Shown here: positions 10,460 to 22,073 of the stretch, piece after piece
How positions within the stretch are numbered: position 1 is the stretch's first letter
How the letters are laid out: each line of letters begins with the position of its first letter
NCBI GenBank assembly: GCA_003184365.1
Contig: NKYR01000040.1
Location: 186,001-250,000 of the forward strand
From: Evernia prunastri
Taxonomy: Eukaryota; Ascomycota; Lecanoromycetes; Lecanorales; Parmeliaceae
Direction: 5' to 3'
DNA: 64,000 bases
Made by a program: the position numbers and the translations under genes
Notes under the pieces: model-generated
Database searches by the model: none
What the model was told of the DNA's origin: nothing
The model's input: only the letters and a program-made list of their open reading frames with translations

Positions 10460-12110
10460 ATGCCTGCAAGAAGCTTGACGATAGGCAAATTCGAATTGGC
10501 CTACTCAAATTCTGGGCAGAACACGAGAGCCACAATGGGGGGGCCCAATCCGCGACAGAGTGCCATTCAGTACCGCGAGTGTCTTCACGATAACGGCCAA
10601 CATCCAGTGTCCGAACTTTTATGAGTACTTGGCCTCAGGACCGTAAGGGAAGGTGCCTATGAAGCCATTTTACCCGTCGTTCCGGCTCTCAAAATCCTTC
10701 TCGGCCACCATGAAAAGTTTCGCTTGCAGGCTGCCACTCCAAAGCAGTGTAAATGCTTCCCTCTGGAACGAACAGACCTCGAGAAATTCAGGTTTGAGGG
10801 TCCGAAGGGTATTCAGGACGGTCATCTTCAAGGCATTCGAAGCTTCTTCGCCAGTGGTCGAGCAACCACGAACCGCGTATTGGTGAACTGTAGCGCCTGC
10901 TATGACACTTTTTACAAGCCTGGACGCCTCGAACATGTCTTCATGATGTCCATTTCACCTAGCCGGGTTCCCACTTCAGACCAGTTGAAGAGGCTTGGAA
11001 AAGCCATTCGATGTCTTGTTGTACGAGTCAAAACAACCCACCCGAAAGCCGAAAAGAAACAGCCAATTCGGAGCATTGAGACTATCCTTGTGCTTGCACG
11101 ACCATATGGTGGACCTAAAGATTTCAAATTCTATCACAAGGAAGAGGGGAAGACTTATACGTTTGTTGACTAGTGGAGGGAAGTAGATACTCGACTGCTT
11201 GATCTGCTTCTACAGTTTCGAAAGGTTATACAGGGTGCGTGCCCACCGGGATTTCGTCAATTCTGTCATCAATGTGGGCAACAAAGATCCCCCGACTTTT
11301 GTGCCTCCGCATGTGTTCCATGTTTTACCGGGCCCAATGGCCAAAAGGAAGCTCAACTCAACCCAAACTTCCGACGTGGTCAAGACTGCCAGAAGTGACC
11401 GCGACCAGACCAGAATCTCAATCAGTCAAGAATGTTTTGGGGTTCATGGCTCAAAGACAATTCTACACTCGTAAGCAGCCCTGTCTTTGGTGAATGGTGC
11501 ATATGTCGAACCATTGGAGGCTGACTTTAGCAGGGCTCCTTCGATATCTCAATCGACTCAGACGTGATCACTGACCAAGGTCGTCTCTTGGAAGAATGAC
11601 CAAACACCTTGTACCATACAGGATCCAAGCCTCGTCAAAGTAACGACAGGGCTCTCTGCACTATGCAAGACGGCGCGCGAGTGTCTAGACCGCGGCAGTT
11701 GCAACAATGCGCCATTCTAAGAATCATCCGAGACGCAAAAGACCAAAAAGGCGAACAATACAAATTCCAAGAAATCTTCAACGGCTTCCAAGTTACTCTG
11801 AGCCGAGTCTCGGCGAACAGAATGTCAGTAATCCAGTTGAACCATGGTGCAAGACGCTCGACAAAGGAAACGAAGCCGCTCTAGATGATGATTTTGTGCA
11901 TGATGACTCTGTGGGTACACTCCTGGACAAAAAGACTATGTCTGTTGATATGCTGAGAGTCGCGCGAGGGAGGGATCGTGTGCTTCAGTGCGTGGGTGTG
12001 GGAGAAGGACGGGGGCCCAAGGGTCTAGGAATGGCTTTCATTTCACAGGCTAGCAGTAGATGCAGCTATTAAAATGAACAGAGCACCTGGTGCAACATAG
12101 CCTAATGTTA
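10460..12110 (+). pseudogene. Argonaute-like relic (N/L1/PAZ/L2/MID remains)
   Basis: Several conserved Argonaute blocks are readable in order. A possible N-terminal exon (10460-10578) joins in frame through a 60-base intron (10579-10638) to the linker-1 block with SFFASGRATTNRVLVN and CYDTFYKPG. The next exon ends ...TFVDY at 11172. A 43-base intron (GTGGAG...CTACAG) leads to 11216 and the PAZ-end block VINVGNKDPPTFVP followed by HVLPGPMAKRKL. Linker-2/MID follows: DISIDSDVITDQGRLL, then YHTGSKPRQSND and QQCAILRI. To reach these last blocks the frame must slip once near 11440-11460, and a TGA interrupts them at 11597-11599. PIWI motifs are not readable beyond about 12.1 kb. In the family an Argonaute is about 900-1000 residues and cuts or binds RNA in gene silencing. 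This copy is truncated and disrupted, so I call it a pseudogene. Confidence 0.65.
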
Positions 12111-13184
12111 GTCGTACTTGGTGCGGGACCAGCTCGAACCAAGCGTTCGCCTCGGCGCTCTGTACTACGCGGAAGACAGTATCGTCAACAGCCAACAGAT
12201 AAGGTTGATACTCGAACAATACTGCCATGAAGGTCGCCTGAGGCATGGAGACTATGGAGTCATTCTACTATGCGTCCGTTTCGCCTAGGATAAAAGCCTC
12301 GATGTCGTACTTGAAATGCCCTTCCCCAATGACGCGGTCGGTCTTCTTATGCGAGTGATGCCAGTAAGAGTGGGAATGCCAGTTCCAAGCCTCTCGTTGA
12401 ACAAAACCAGAAATCAGACCCGGGCGTCTGGACACCCTGTGCGGACTGTGAGCGTCCTTGGAACGACAGTAAAAGCGGTGTTCGGTGAAGACGCCCTTAT
12501 GGGGAGAACCCTGTCGGGAAAGTCATATGCCATCAGGGAGCCTTGGGGTCCTACACTGCAAGCGAGTGTCACTACAGGCTGTGCATCTGTCTCAAGTTAG
12601 CCATAGGTAGGCGTCTAGTGAGGGTACCCCAATTAAGACCTTAGCGTAATCTTTTGGTAGAAACCCCAGGGGACATAAGTTAAATGCGCTTCAGTAAGCA
12701 CCATTTTCAACAGTATGAAGTGCCAAGTGGCGCCGCTTATCTAGTCTTGTCCATGATGACTTGTCCCGTTAGCCTTTGCACGGTATCCAGACCCCCTTCT
12801 TCAAAGCCGTTGGCGGAGTCTGAAGGAGTGAGGATGACAGCAGTGTTGCGAAAGTAATCAAGTCTGTGGTCAGGCTGGCACATTTTGACGCCGATGAAAA
12901 TAGATTCCGTCATTAGATACTCGATGGGCTGGTTAAAGGATTCTAGAGAAGTCTGTAAGAGCTGAAGACATGGTAGAACGTGAACGACTCTTAGACTTGA
13001 TAATGTCTCTAGCTAGCCTACTCATTGTTTCCTCCTCGAAAACAAACATATATCATGTGACAATCTGCAAGCACTGGTTCGCAAGCAACAGTCCGGAACG
13101 CAACAACTAGCAAGCAGACATCCGAAAAGCATATACAACTCGCTACATCTCTCCGTTACAACAGCTGCTATCTATCTCGACCCT
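12111..13184. other. Spacer after the Argonaute-like relic
   Basis: This is where a PIWI domain would be expected, but I read only short frames without the catalytic Asp-containing blocks. The plus frame at 12316-12600 and a roughly 59-codon frame at 12110-12289 have no recognisable motif. It is probably eroded gene sequence or unrelated spacer. Confidence 0.4.
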
Positions 13185-14581
13185 TCACGAGGGATTGACC
13201 AGAGTGCATCCACTGTTGGCGAAAATAGGATTAAGCTTGACAGTCACAAACAGAAGGACCTCACTGGATAGCGTCAAGACCGAACTCAAGCTATCCGGTA
13301 CATCGTCCGTCACGAGCTGGTAGATCAGGCAAAGCACATCCTGCACATTCAGGCTCAGCTTCCCCTCGACGATGACGCTAAAGTTGAGCGCGTCGAAATT
13401 GCCAACCCCGGTGTTGCCGCCGAAGAGGACCGGATGCGCGGTGTACAAGTCGATGACTTGGACAACAAGAGCGGTGAGGTTGTAGGGGTCGGTGCGGCTG
13501 AACCAACCTGGGCCCCCAGTGGGGTTGATGGGGATGTGCTCCGTGTTGTTGAAGACGACGTTGCCGTTCGTATCGGGGTTGGTGGTGCCGTAGAAAGACC
13601 CGATGTCAAGGAAGACGGCTAGTCCATCGGGACCGTGGGAAGGGAAGAGCTCGTAGAGGAAGGACGCCGCGCCATAGAGCAGGATGGCTTTGGGCCCGAA
13701 GAAGAAGTTGGGGTTCGTGGCCACGGAGTTCTGATAGCGGTTGAACTGGTGCTGGGCCACGACGCTTTGGCTGTACGAGTAGCTGTTGATGATGTCCGTC
13801 TTGGGGCCTCCAATGTAGGCGAGCGCGGTCAGTTCGGCGAAGTAGGTGTCGTTGAACGCGTAATTGTTGCCGAAGAAGAAATCGGCGCGCGTTAGGGATG
13901 CGTCTCCTCCGAACTTCTGTGGTTCGGGTCAGTGCGTGAGATCTGGACACTGGAGCGTAGGGTATACGGGCGTTGTGGGTATCCAGACCGCCTTCGGCGC
14001 CAAGGAGTGAACCTAACAGTGACGTTCGACTTGTGGCATCACAGCCGATGGACATCTTCTCTGTAATTGGGTCTCCGTCCAGGCCAACGCCAAGCACTGC
14101 GAGTAAGACCGCAAGGTCATACCCAACATTGTAAATGTTCTGTTGCGCATCGAGCAGCTCGGAGAAGGTCGTGATACCGTCGTGGCTGATGAACTATCCG
14201 AAGGTCAGTGGACTCTTTCATCAAGCCGATGGGTTGTAGAGGCCGAACATTGTGATTCGCTGCAGTGTTCAGCCCGGGACAGGGTCCCCGGATATCGTTG
14301 GGCCCCGGAGGCACAAACGCATGGGCGGTGTCTCCGTTGGCAGGGACTTGGAAGTTCCCCGGAAGGGTACTGGGAAGTCCGTTCTTGGCACCTGCGTAGG
14401 GATACTGCGCCGTGATAGGGGCAGCTGGGACATGGTTTGGGTTGAAGGGGCAGGTGCTCTGGCGTCTGGCGAGTTGAGCTTCAATCTCCGAATCGGATCT
14501 GATGCCAGACATGCCGGCCACCCATGGGAATGCCATGGCGTTTGGCAATGCTAAGATGGCTAGTAGGAAAAGACTAGACAT
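13185..14581 (-). CDS. Heme-thiolate peroxidase (chloroperoxidase/peroxygenase) family protein, altered active site
   Basis: Three exons: 14581-14249 (111 codons with a signal peptide, MSSLFLLAILALPNAMA), 14193-13972 and 13916-13185, giving 428 residues. The proximal ligand motif GPCPGLNTAANHN puts the heme thiolate at Cys101. Exon 2 has the family helix GYDLAVLLAVLGVGLDGDP. Intron 1 (14248-14194) is GT-AG. Intron 2 has no GT at the position that keeps frame (AAC|GCCCGT...CCACAG|AAG). In long secreted peroxygenases the distal side carries Glu-Gly-Asp and an Arg...Glu pair seven residues apart; here these read Gly188-Gly189-Asp190 and Lys261...Ala268. Known members use peroxide to oxygenate or halogenate organic substrates outside the cell. 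This one may be inactive, altered, or a young pseudogene. Confidence 0.75.
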
Positions 14582-17500
14582 TTTGGGTTACTTCGTGGTA
14601 GAAGCTGGGTTAAAATGGGTCTGAGTGAGGTCAAGAGCACGGTCACTTCGCAACAGCGAAAACAGGGAGGATGAGAGCTTCTCTTATGAGAATCAGTGAG
14701 CCATACACGCGCTCCGCCATTGCCGTCCTTGGTAAGTCTCTACCCCGTAACATGTATCTCATCGATGCTGTAATGTCCATACCACATACAAAGAAGTCAT
14801 GAGAAATGCCCGAGCGAGGAAGCCCGATAACGGGCTGCCGAGATCTAAGCGAAGGGATTACAAGATCCTGCAATGCAACGCTGGGCTTACGGGTCCCTTA
14901 ATTTGGTCTGAATGGATGCTGACTCTTCAAGATGCAGATCATCAAGCCGCAAGTCCGGATTGCCATCCCACAATGGCGATTAATGCCATGCAGTCTCTTT
15001 TGTTGACTACAGTATTCTGTAATGGCCACTGCAGACCTAGGAACCATGGTTTCGAGAAATTCGTGAGAATTATTCCCACTTCTCGTAGTAGGCCTGATGT
15101 CGAAGGGCAAACATAGAGCATCATGTTCTGATTTTGGGTTTTCGTGTGGGGGAATCCTGAACCGCGGATACGGGATCTGGCGTCACATCTTTGTATGAAA
15201 TGCTAGTAAGATCGTTGTGGCAACGTTGTGGCAAAAAATGAACATGACACCTTAAAAAGCACCTGACCCGGTATTGTGAGGAAGTGACCCAGACACGTGG
15301 GTCTGAGAGGAAAGGATTAGGCGTGGTGTGCGCCTTCGACGGTTTGGTATAGAACGCACTCCCCGGAGCTCTTTTGCTTGGAGCTTACTACCTGGGCGTG
15401 ATGGTAACGTTCGTGGATGACAGGAAACGAGGTCGGCGTTGCACCTGCGCTTGCTGCTTGCAAGCGTCGGTGATGAGAAGTCGAAGCCATGACAAATACC
15501 TTTCCGGAGACGCGGGAGAGGATGAGAGGATCTTCTGCTGCAGGCTGCCGTCAGCCCTCTGTGTCCATTAGCCATTTGTAAATTATCATCAGCGTATTTG
15601 CCTGTACTACTGGCTGAGACTAGTCAGCGTTTTCACTCTGCCAGCTTGCAATTTGTCGGATGTACCTTCCGGTGGCTTTCATAACACTTATTCAATTGTT
15701 CACGCTGTGGCTGGAAGTTCTGTCCTCTTGGCACGGCTAGATTTACCAATCGACGCTGGCTATGGTAATCTTGAAGAGCATTTGATCCTTTAGATACCTG
15801 CTCTGGACGACCAAGAGAAGCAAAGGGAATATACACTCTCAAATACCTATCTAGCGGTACAGAGGCCCCATTTCCCCAAAGTACTGTGATAGTGAGTGCT
15901 TCACGTACGGTTGGAAGGAGTAGCCGAAGCCTAAAGCAGGTGCAGCCGGGGATTGCTTAGTCATAGTCTTAGTGGGGAAGCATATCTTCTCTGCAAGAAC
16001 CTTCATAAATTCTACATCTTCTTGCTACCCACACAAGCACTGGCTACACCACATCTCGTACACCTGCAACTTTACCTCCGGTGCAGAATGTGAGAGGCTG
16101 CACCGAGGAGCTCTTGTCAGTGGATAAGCAGCTCATCAATGCAGAATTCCAGCTTGACGCTCATGTCTCCCGGTATGTTGTGCCGTGGCGCTTTTCGTTC
16201 TGCTAGGTCTCCCTTAGAGGTTAAGATAAGCGAGCTGACAACTTGATGGGATTTTGGACACTCACGCGGTGGCGTCGGTGAACGCCGAAGGCAGCTGCCT
16301 GTGGCGTCTGTAGAAGGTACTGGCCGAGCTTGAAGTGAAAATCAAGCTTGAAAAAGACAGGAGCGAAGATTAGATAATTTCTATCGCTCCGCACTCATAC
16401 AAGATCTAGTAGCAGAGGGTGGTCAGCTAGTATCCATTGCGGACATTGTCTGAGCACGCTTGAACCATGGTATTCTGCAGCTATGCTTCTATTCTGTACC
16501 TCGCTGCGGCCTTGATCGTGGGGTAGAGGTAGGAGGGCTAAATGTTGACATACTCAACTGTGCTCCCGCGTCTCGACTCAGATGTAGGCCTCTAGCTCCG
16601 AGCACGAGTGGGGCAAGCTTGCAAAGTAGGAATCACAAGCTTTCGGAAAATGTATTTCATTCGATGCGCTCGCTCGATCTAAGACGATTGGTAGGGGCTT
16701 TTCGCAAAGGTGATTGAATAGGAGAATGTTAAGACTCCACCGAGGCCATGCTTAAGATGTTGCAGACTCCCGCCGTGGCGTATATTTGGCCGTTGCCGCA
16801 CGTGCCCCTGCCGCACGATCGTCTGAAACGATAGTTCAGAGAATTGGGAAATTTGAATTGTTTTCCGTTGTGCTTACGTGAGGTTTACTCCAGCGGGAAT
16901 CCTCGACCGAACCTAGCCTAAGTGCTCCTTCGTACCGGATTTGGTATGTCGACATCCACACTACTCTCGGGGATATACGGGTCATCTCTCTACCAGTACC
17001 CCGCTGGCCACTGAAGCCTCACATGACCATGGCAGTCGGGCATGACACTGCTTGTCAACTCCAGCTGGCATGCCGTTTCCAAGACTCATAGTCCGTGCTT
17101 CACTTTGCGATGGAAATTTGCGGTAACCTACTCGACTTCTTACTGCGCGTTGCTGGGATTGGAGTGTGCCAATCTCTGCCTGCCAATCTCTGCCCTGTTG
17201 GTATCCCGTCGAAGGTGGCTTTACGGTATTTGTAGCGCGTTGCATCCTCCAGAGGGGGGAGTCTCGATATGCTCACTCGTAGGCTAGAAGGTATTCCATA
17301 ATCATGTAAACCATCAGCGTGAATTGTGTCAGCTTCAGTAGTCTCAAACAGCCTGATTGTCTCCGTAGCAGCAGTACCACGGTTCTCAGGACAGCTTGTA
17401 CTCCTCTGATCGCCCGAGACCATCCTTCAGGTCAGGTACAAAGACAACATCGACGCTCCTTTCAGAGGCACTGCTTGTCTCTGTCAACTGCGTGTGTTGC

Positions 17501-19657
17501 CACGCAGTCTTTCATACAGGACTGGCTTAGCGCCGATGGAGGCTAAAGCCGAGGTAGATGTGGGCAGTAAGGCGCGTGGCAAAGACCGCAGAAGCTGGAA
17601 AGAGGGTCGAGAGGAGCTGAGACTATCTCCAACTCCAAGAGCCATTTGCGCCACGCAATTTATACTTGGCCCAGCTTTGAGAGCGCAGAATATTTCTGTA
17701 CTTAAGACGTTGCCATCTAGCATGGCAAGCTAGCGTTCTTCGAGCCCTTGATTTGAAACCAAGAAGTTGTCCGATGATTAGAACAGTAGCTGCGATGAAT
17801 GAGTCTAGAGGCCGCCGCCACGATAATGGCCCAAAGAGCGATGTCGCCGATAAGGATGGCTTGAACTTTCTTGGAGGATGGCTTTGACTCGTAACGAAGG
17901 GACTGACTAGTCAATTCAACCAGCCGCAGTCCTTGGAAGAGAGAATGGCATATTGTTATGCGAAGACTATTACCATGTGCTCAGAGGCAGGCGGCATGTG
18001 ACCTAGGGTAGAGGACTCTTTTGGAGAGGAAACTAAGGTACTTGAGCTTTCCAGAGCCAATGTCGCCGCGCCCTTCATTGTCAGAGTATTCCTTTCCTCG
18101 ACTTTGAATGTGCCGAAAGCGCCAGCGCCAACTCAAAACACTTGAGACTGCAAATCCAACTATCACTTGTCGTTTGACTCATGCACCAAGTTAGATTTGG
18201 CGATGTGTGGATCGTAAAAAGCAGGGCTTACTGGTTCCGGTAGTTCTGCTTCCTACACAAAATCTGAGGACAATAGCTCTGAAAAATATAGCACAACTGT
18301 GCACCGTTTCGTTCGACTGCAATGATGTGTGTGGAGAGCATAGTGATAGTAGGAGCTGCGGGGCCTATCAGCAACAAGGTAGGTCTGCTGGATGTTTGAA
18401 CGCTGTTAAAATTAAAATTATGCTATCTGTTCCTTTCTGATCATCAGCACTTTCACAATCGTTCTCAGCGAATTTATGCAGACCATGTTGGTCTTGATAG
18501 TCTCTTTTTCGTCATTCTGGGCATGACGCATATAGACCCTGCTCATCTAGACGAATCTCTTTGCCTGACAAAAACAGGTGAGGCAAGGCTCACCGGGCTA
18601 AGATAGGAAAGCGGCGGAGTAAAAACAAAAATGGGTAAGATGGGCGTAGCGGCAATCACACCTCTTGAGCGTTCGGCGCAAATCATGTCTGGAGAGCTCA
18701 GTGGCAACATAACGCTTCTCTGTCTTCACCTACCACAAGTCATATTGCTTTTCTTTCAGCAAGTCTTTGCAAGCTCCCTATCCTGCCCCGGCTTCGGCAC
18801 TGGAGAGGGATTCAACACTGGAAGAGCCAGTCATTTGCACCCCCTTTCGAAAATACAGTGCTGACATTGCAGGTACCCGGAAGATCATTGGTACAAGACG
18901 TAATCTAGATTTTGTGGATATTACGAATAGGCCGAGCTGCGTGACGGGTACCCGCACACTCGACGCTGAAGATTCCCTGAAATGGCAAAGGACGCTATTT
19001 CTGCCCTGTCCGCGTAAGAGATACAGTCGATGATGGCACAATACGGCCGCTGAAACAGCACATGGAACAAAAAAGTAAACGTTGGAAAGAATAAGTGTGA
19101 AGGTATTGGTGAGGCAATTTCCAGTATCAAGGGCCAGTGTCGGTCAAGTGTTTCGTGTGAAAGTTGCGCTGTTGCCTACTTACATTGTGCGGTGGAGTTG
19201 GGGGGTAGGTGATCGACCAATTGCTAAGCGGGTACTTTGCTGCAATCATTTTGCCACTTGATGGATGGCTAGGTGCATTGCCTCGCCTTGCGATTGAAAC
19301 GGATCTGCCAATTTTGATTCGTTCGATGACTCAAGAACCGTTTGCTCGAATGCGAGTCACATGCAATCAACCGTTCTTTCGCAATCTCGATCCCTCTCGA
19401 TCTTACACATTGTCACCATGCTACTCATTCATCGTCTTTTTAAGGGTTCGGCAATGACTCAAGATGCTATTATTCCGCTTCGTAATGTTGTCTCGAAGCA
19501 GAATGTCGTTTGCACTTCACTGAAAGAGCATTACTTCACAACCCCAGTTGTTGGGGACCCTTTGGACTCTAAGCATAACTCGCGCTGGAATCCTTGATTC
19601 TGCGACTTTGAGGTTTTGGAAGTAGCTCCCCAGGTACTTTTGAAAAATCTGGACCAG
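14582..19657. other. 5 kb spacer without a supported gene
   Basis: Frames on both strands stay below about 110 codons. A minus-strand frame near 17717-17914 contains a hydrophobic segment (ILIGDIALWAIIVAAA), and a plus frame near 18767-19033 looks mildly protein-like, but neither joins to other exons. I see no transposon motif. The region could hold multi-exon genes that I cannot resolve by eye. Confidence 0.4.
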
Positions 19658-20932
19658 ATGCTCTTATACAATGAACTGGGACGACACACTCCTCCACCGC
19701 CTCCATACTCTCTGAGTAGGCGTGACTCTTCAAGGTCCAAAGCGGCGAGTGAAGGGTCGCAACGACCGGCCCCTCTGCCGCCGCCACCGCCACCGCCTCC
19801 ATACTTGAGTAGTAGCGCAGCGAAACCTGACTGCACAATACCATCTGCTGACAATCTTCGGAGGCGATCAGTTGGATGGGACATTTCGTACTTATGTCGT
19901 GACGACAATGCCATACTACTCCCTCCCGTATCTCTGCAACGTTCTGGTGTGCAAGTCTCCACTCCACAACAAAGCTTCGAAGACTATCCAGGGAGCTTGA
20001 TGTCCGATTGGAATCGTCCCTCGCTACCGGCGCAGCCAGTAGAACCTAGATGGACACCAGTGGGAGTTCTTGGCTACCCTGGACCACCATTGGGGGGAAC
20101 TAGGACACCTTTACCCATGTTTCAGTCGGAAAAATGGGGTCATTCGACGCATCCGAGCTTTGAATTCGGTGCAGGTACAGGGATCGTACCTGCTCACGAG
20201 AAATTGACCTCTCGCCTACCAAATGGACTATACCTGGGTCACAGCGTTGCTCCGTGCGCGACCCAGCCTGCGATCCATAGTCTAGACACAGTGGCGATGA
20301 TTGGTCAGAAGCCGTTGCATATACTCAAAAGGCAGCCAAGCAAGGACATCACATCGCTTAGGAACATCGTCACAAACGATGCCACAGGATCCGTCGAGGC
20401 ATTCGACACCATGTGTTCATGGTCGTGGGCTGTGGCGCCATCTCAGCAGGCCATCGAGAGACGCGCAACGCTGGTCATGCCGCCCACAGCGCAAGAGCTT
20501 GGTGCAGTTGAGAAGTTGCTGAGTCTCAAGAATCTGCTCGACGCAAGCGATGTCAACACCAGAAGTGGGAATCGAAGCGACGGGGAGCAAGCGCCTGTTC
20601 GCGCAGCCATGGGAGCAAAGCACCCAGGGTATACATTTCCAGCGTTACCCAAGCAGGAATCTTGGCCCTCCAATCATTACACGTCGTCCCGAGGACGAAA
20701 TAAGGGTTCCTATGGGGTGCATTCCAGCCATAGAAGGTCATCAGCATCCGCAAGGTTCGCGCCGTACAAGCGGCGTCAATCAACAATGGCGGAAAGGATG
20801 GGGCGGAGACTTGGGAGTGCAGTTGATAGCGGGTGCGGCGAGTCGCTAGAGATGCAAAGTGACTTCGGAATGAAGGAGGATAAAGAAATGAAGGGGAGCA
20901 GTCGAGGTAGCGTCAAGGTCAAGATAAAGTAG
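19658..20932 (+). CDS. Proline-rich hypothetical protein
   Basis: An open frame of 424 codons from the first ATG (19658; the frame is open a little further upstream without an ATG, so an upstream exon is possible). The N-terminal part has two Pro clusters followed by Tyr (TPPPPPYSLS and LPPPPPPPPYLS), the type of segment bound by SH3, WW or profilin domains in other proteins. The middle is Pro/Ser rich. The C-terminal 80 residues are basic (RGRNKGSYGVHSSHRRSSAS, then KRRQSTMAERMGRRLG) and may be nuclear or membrane-adjacent. I see no catalytic domain, signal peptide or transmembrane helix. The family is unrecognised. Length and sustained composition bias support a real gene. Confidence 0.5.
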   Translation: MLLYNELGRHTPPPPPYSLSRRDSSRSKAASEGSQRPAPLPPPPPPPPYLSSSAAKPDCTIPSADNLRRRSVGWDISYLCRDDNAILLPPVSLQRSGVQVSTPQQSFEDYPGSLMSDWNRPSLPAQPVEPRWTPVGVLGYPGPPLGGTRTPLPMFQSEKWGHSTHPSFEFGAGTGIVPAHEKLTSRLPNGLYLGHSVAPCATQPAIHSLDTVAMIGQKPLHILKRQPSKDITSLRNIVTNDATGSVEAFDTMCSWSWAVAPSQQAIERRATLVMPPTAQELGAVEKLLSLKNLLDASDVNTRSGNRSDGEQAPVRAAMGAKHPGYTFPALPKQESWPSNHYTSSRGRNKGSYGVHSSHRRSSASARFAPYKRRQSTMAERMGRRLGSAVDSGCGESLEMQSDFGMKEDKEMKGSSRGSVKVKIK

Positions 20933-21520
20933 GCGTCTTGTGCTTGCCGCTGTTGCGCAGAGATCAGGAGCAGGAGAGCACGGCATAATTTGAACGACAT
21001 CTTTCTCAAGAGTGAAAGCAATCCGTAGTCCTCCCTCAGCATTGATCGGGTCTTCGGCTTCGACCAGACTTCTAGTATCAAGCACGCACGGGTGATTTGG
21101 GCAGGGGGCTAGCAGCAAGGGGAGCATGCGGTAGCAAAGTTCAATTGTAGCGACCTGTCTTTCTCCCTTCTCGGGCCTTGTCCTTCTCGATCCAATTGTC
21201 CAGACACAGCTTCCGCATGACACCAGTATGGACTTTCCCCATCCTTTAAGCACTTTTTCACTAACTTTCCGGACTCTAAGGAGGTCATCATCGTGTAGGC
21301 AAATTGTAGGCGTCGTCGAGGCAAGGGTGTCAGTCTTCAGCTGTGCTCCTTTGGTGGAAGAGGGATAAAGTTCTGTAGAGAATGTGTCAGCATAATCGTC
21401 GCTCTCTTTGTCGACGTCATCGCCTCGAGGATTGTTCACCAGTATATTTGGCTTGCGTTCGAAGGCTCGTGATCCTCCGACTGGTCATTCATAGGTAACG
21501 AGTTGGTCCTCAATGCACCG
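20840..21520 (-). other. Possible multi-exon gene, convergent with the Pro-rich ORF
   Basis: An ATG near 21492 opens MNDQSEDHEPSNASQ and stops after 18 codons near a GTGAAC. Downstream minus-strand frames look protein-like (DTFSTELYPSSTKGAQLKTD at about 21380, then a Cys-rich stretch). I could not find exon joins that keep frame, so neither product nor structure can be given. It overlaps the 3' end of the plus-strand ORF. Confidence 0.2.
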
Positions 21521-21776
21521 TAGAGTACCTCTCAGCAGCGAATGATCTCCTTCAGATGCTTGCATCTGCGCTTAGTTACCGAAGCAGGACAGAACAGATC
21601 CCTGTCTCTTGCAGCAGAAGTGTCATCATGCGCATTTTGTACAGCAGTTAATGCCTTGTGAGAGGGCGGTTGTAACAGAGATCAGAGCTGGGGAGAATAG
21701 TTTTGCCTAGACCGCCACGCCAAGCATCAGCCTTATCCATCCCCCTTCAAAGTCCGTCGAGTCAAGACTCACCACC

Positions 21777-21995
21777 TCAAGTTCTATACATGGCTATCGC
21801 CTCCTCTCCTGTCGCATCTACATTCCACGTCCTTACAGTCAGTCGTTCCTTGTAGAGGATGCTACATGACCTAAGCCATCCAAGTACTACATCAGCCAAA
21901 CCTGCAACCCGACGACGATATGTGGACGTGCGAACAACGATTGGCCGCACGAGGATGCTTGCCTCGTTTGCAGGCACCCTCAGCTGAGCGAGCAT
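21777..21995 (-). CDS. Short hypothetical protein, possibly a first exon
   Basis: An ATG-started frame of 72 codons (MLAQLRVPANEASILVRPIV...) with a basic, amphipathic N-terminus. It diverges from coding-like sequence that starts near 22074 on plus. There is no recognisable domain, and it may be chance. Confidence 0.2.
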   Translation of the reverse strand: MLAQLRVPANEASILVRPIVVRTSTYRRRVAGLADVVLGWLRSCSILYKERLTVRTWNVDATGEEAIAMYRT

Positions 21996-22073
21996 AGTCG
22001 ACCGTCACTCCCCAGCGCTGTGCCTCATTTGACGTGAACGAAACTATCATCCTGTCTTCTATCTATTTTCGCC

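Noticed and set aside
19531..19967. Two overlapping minus frames with poly-Gly tracts
   Set aside because: They are antisense to the poly-Pro codons of the Pro-rich plus-strand ORF.
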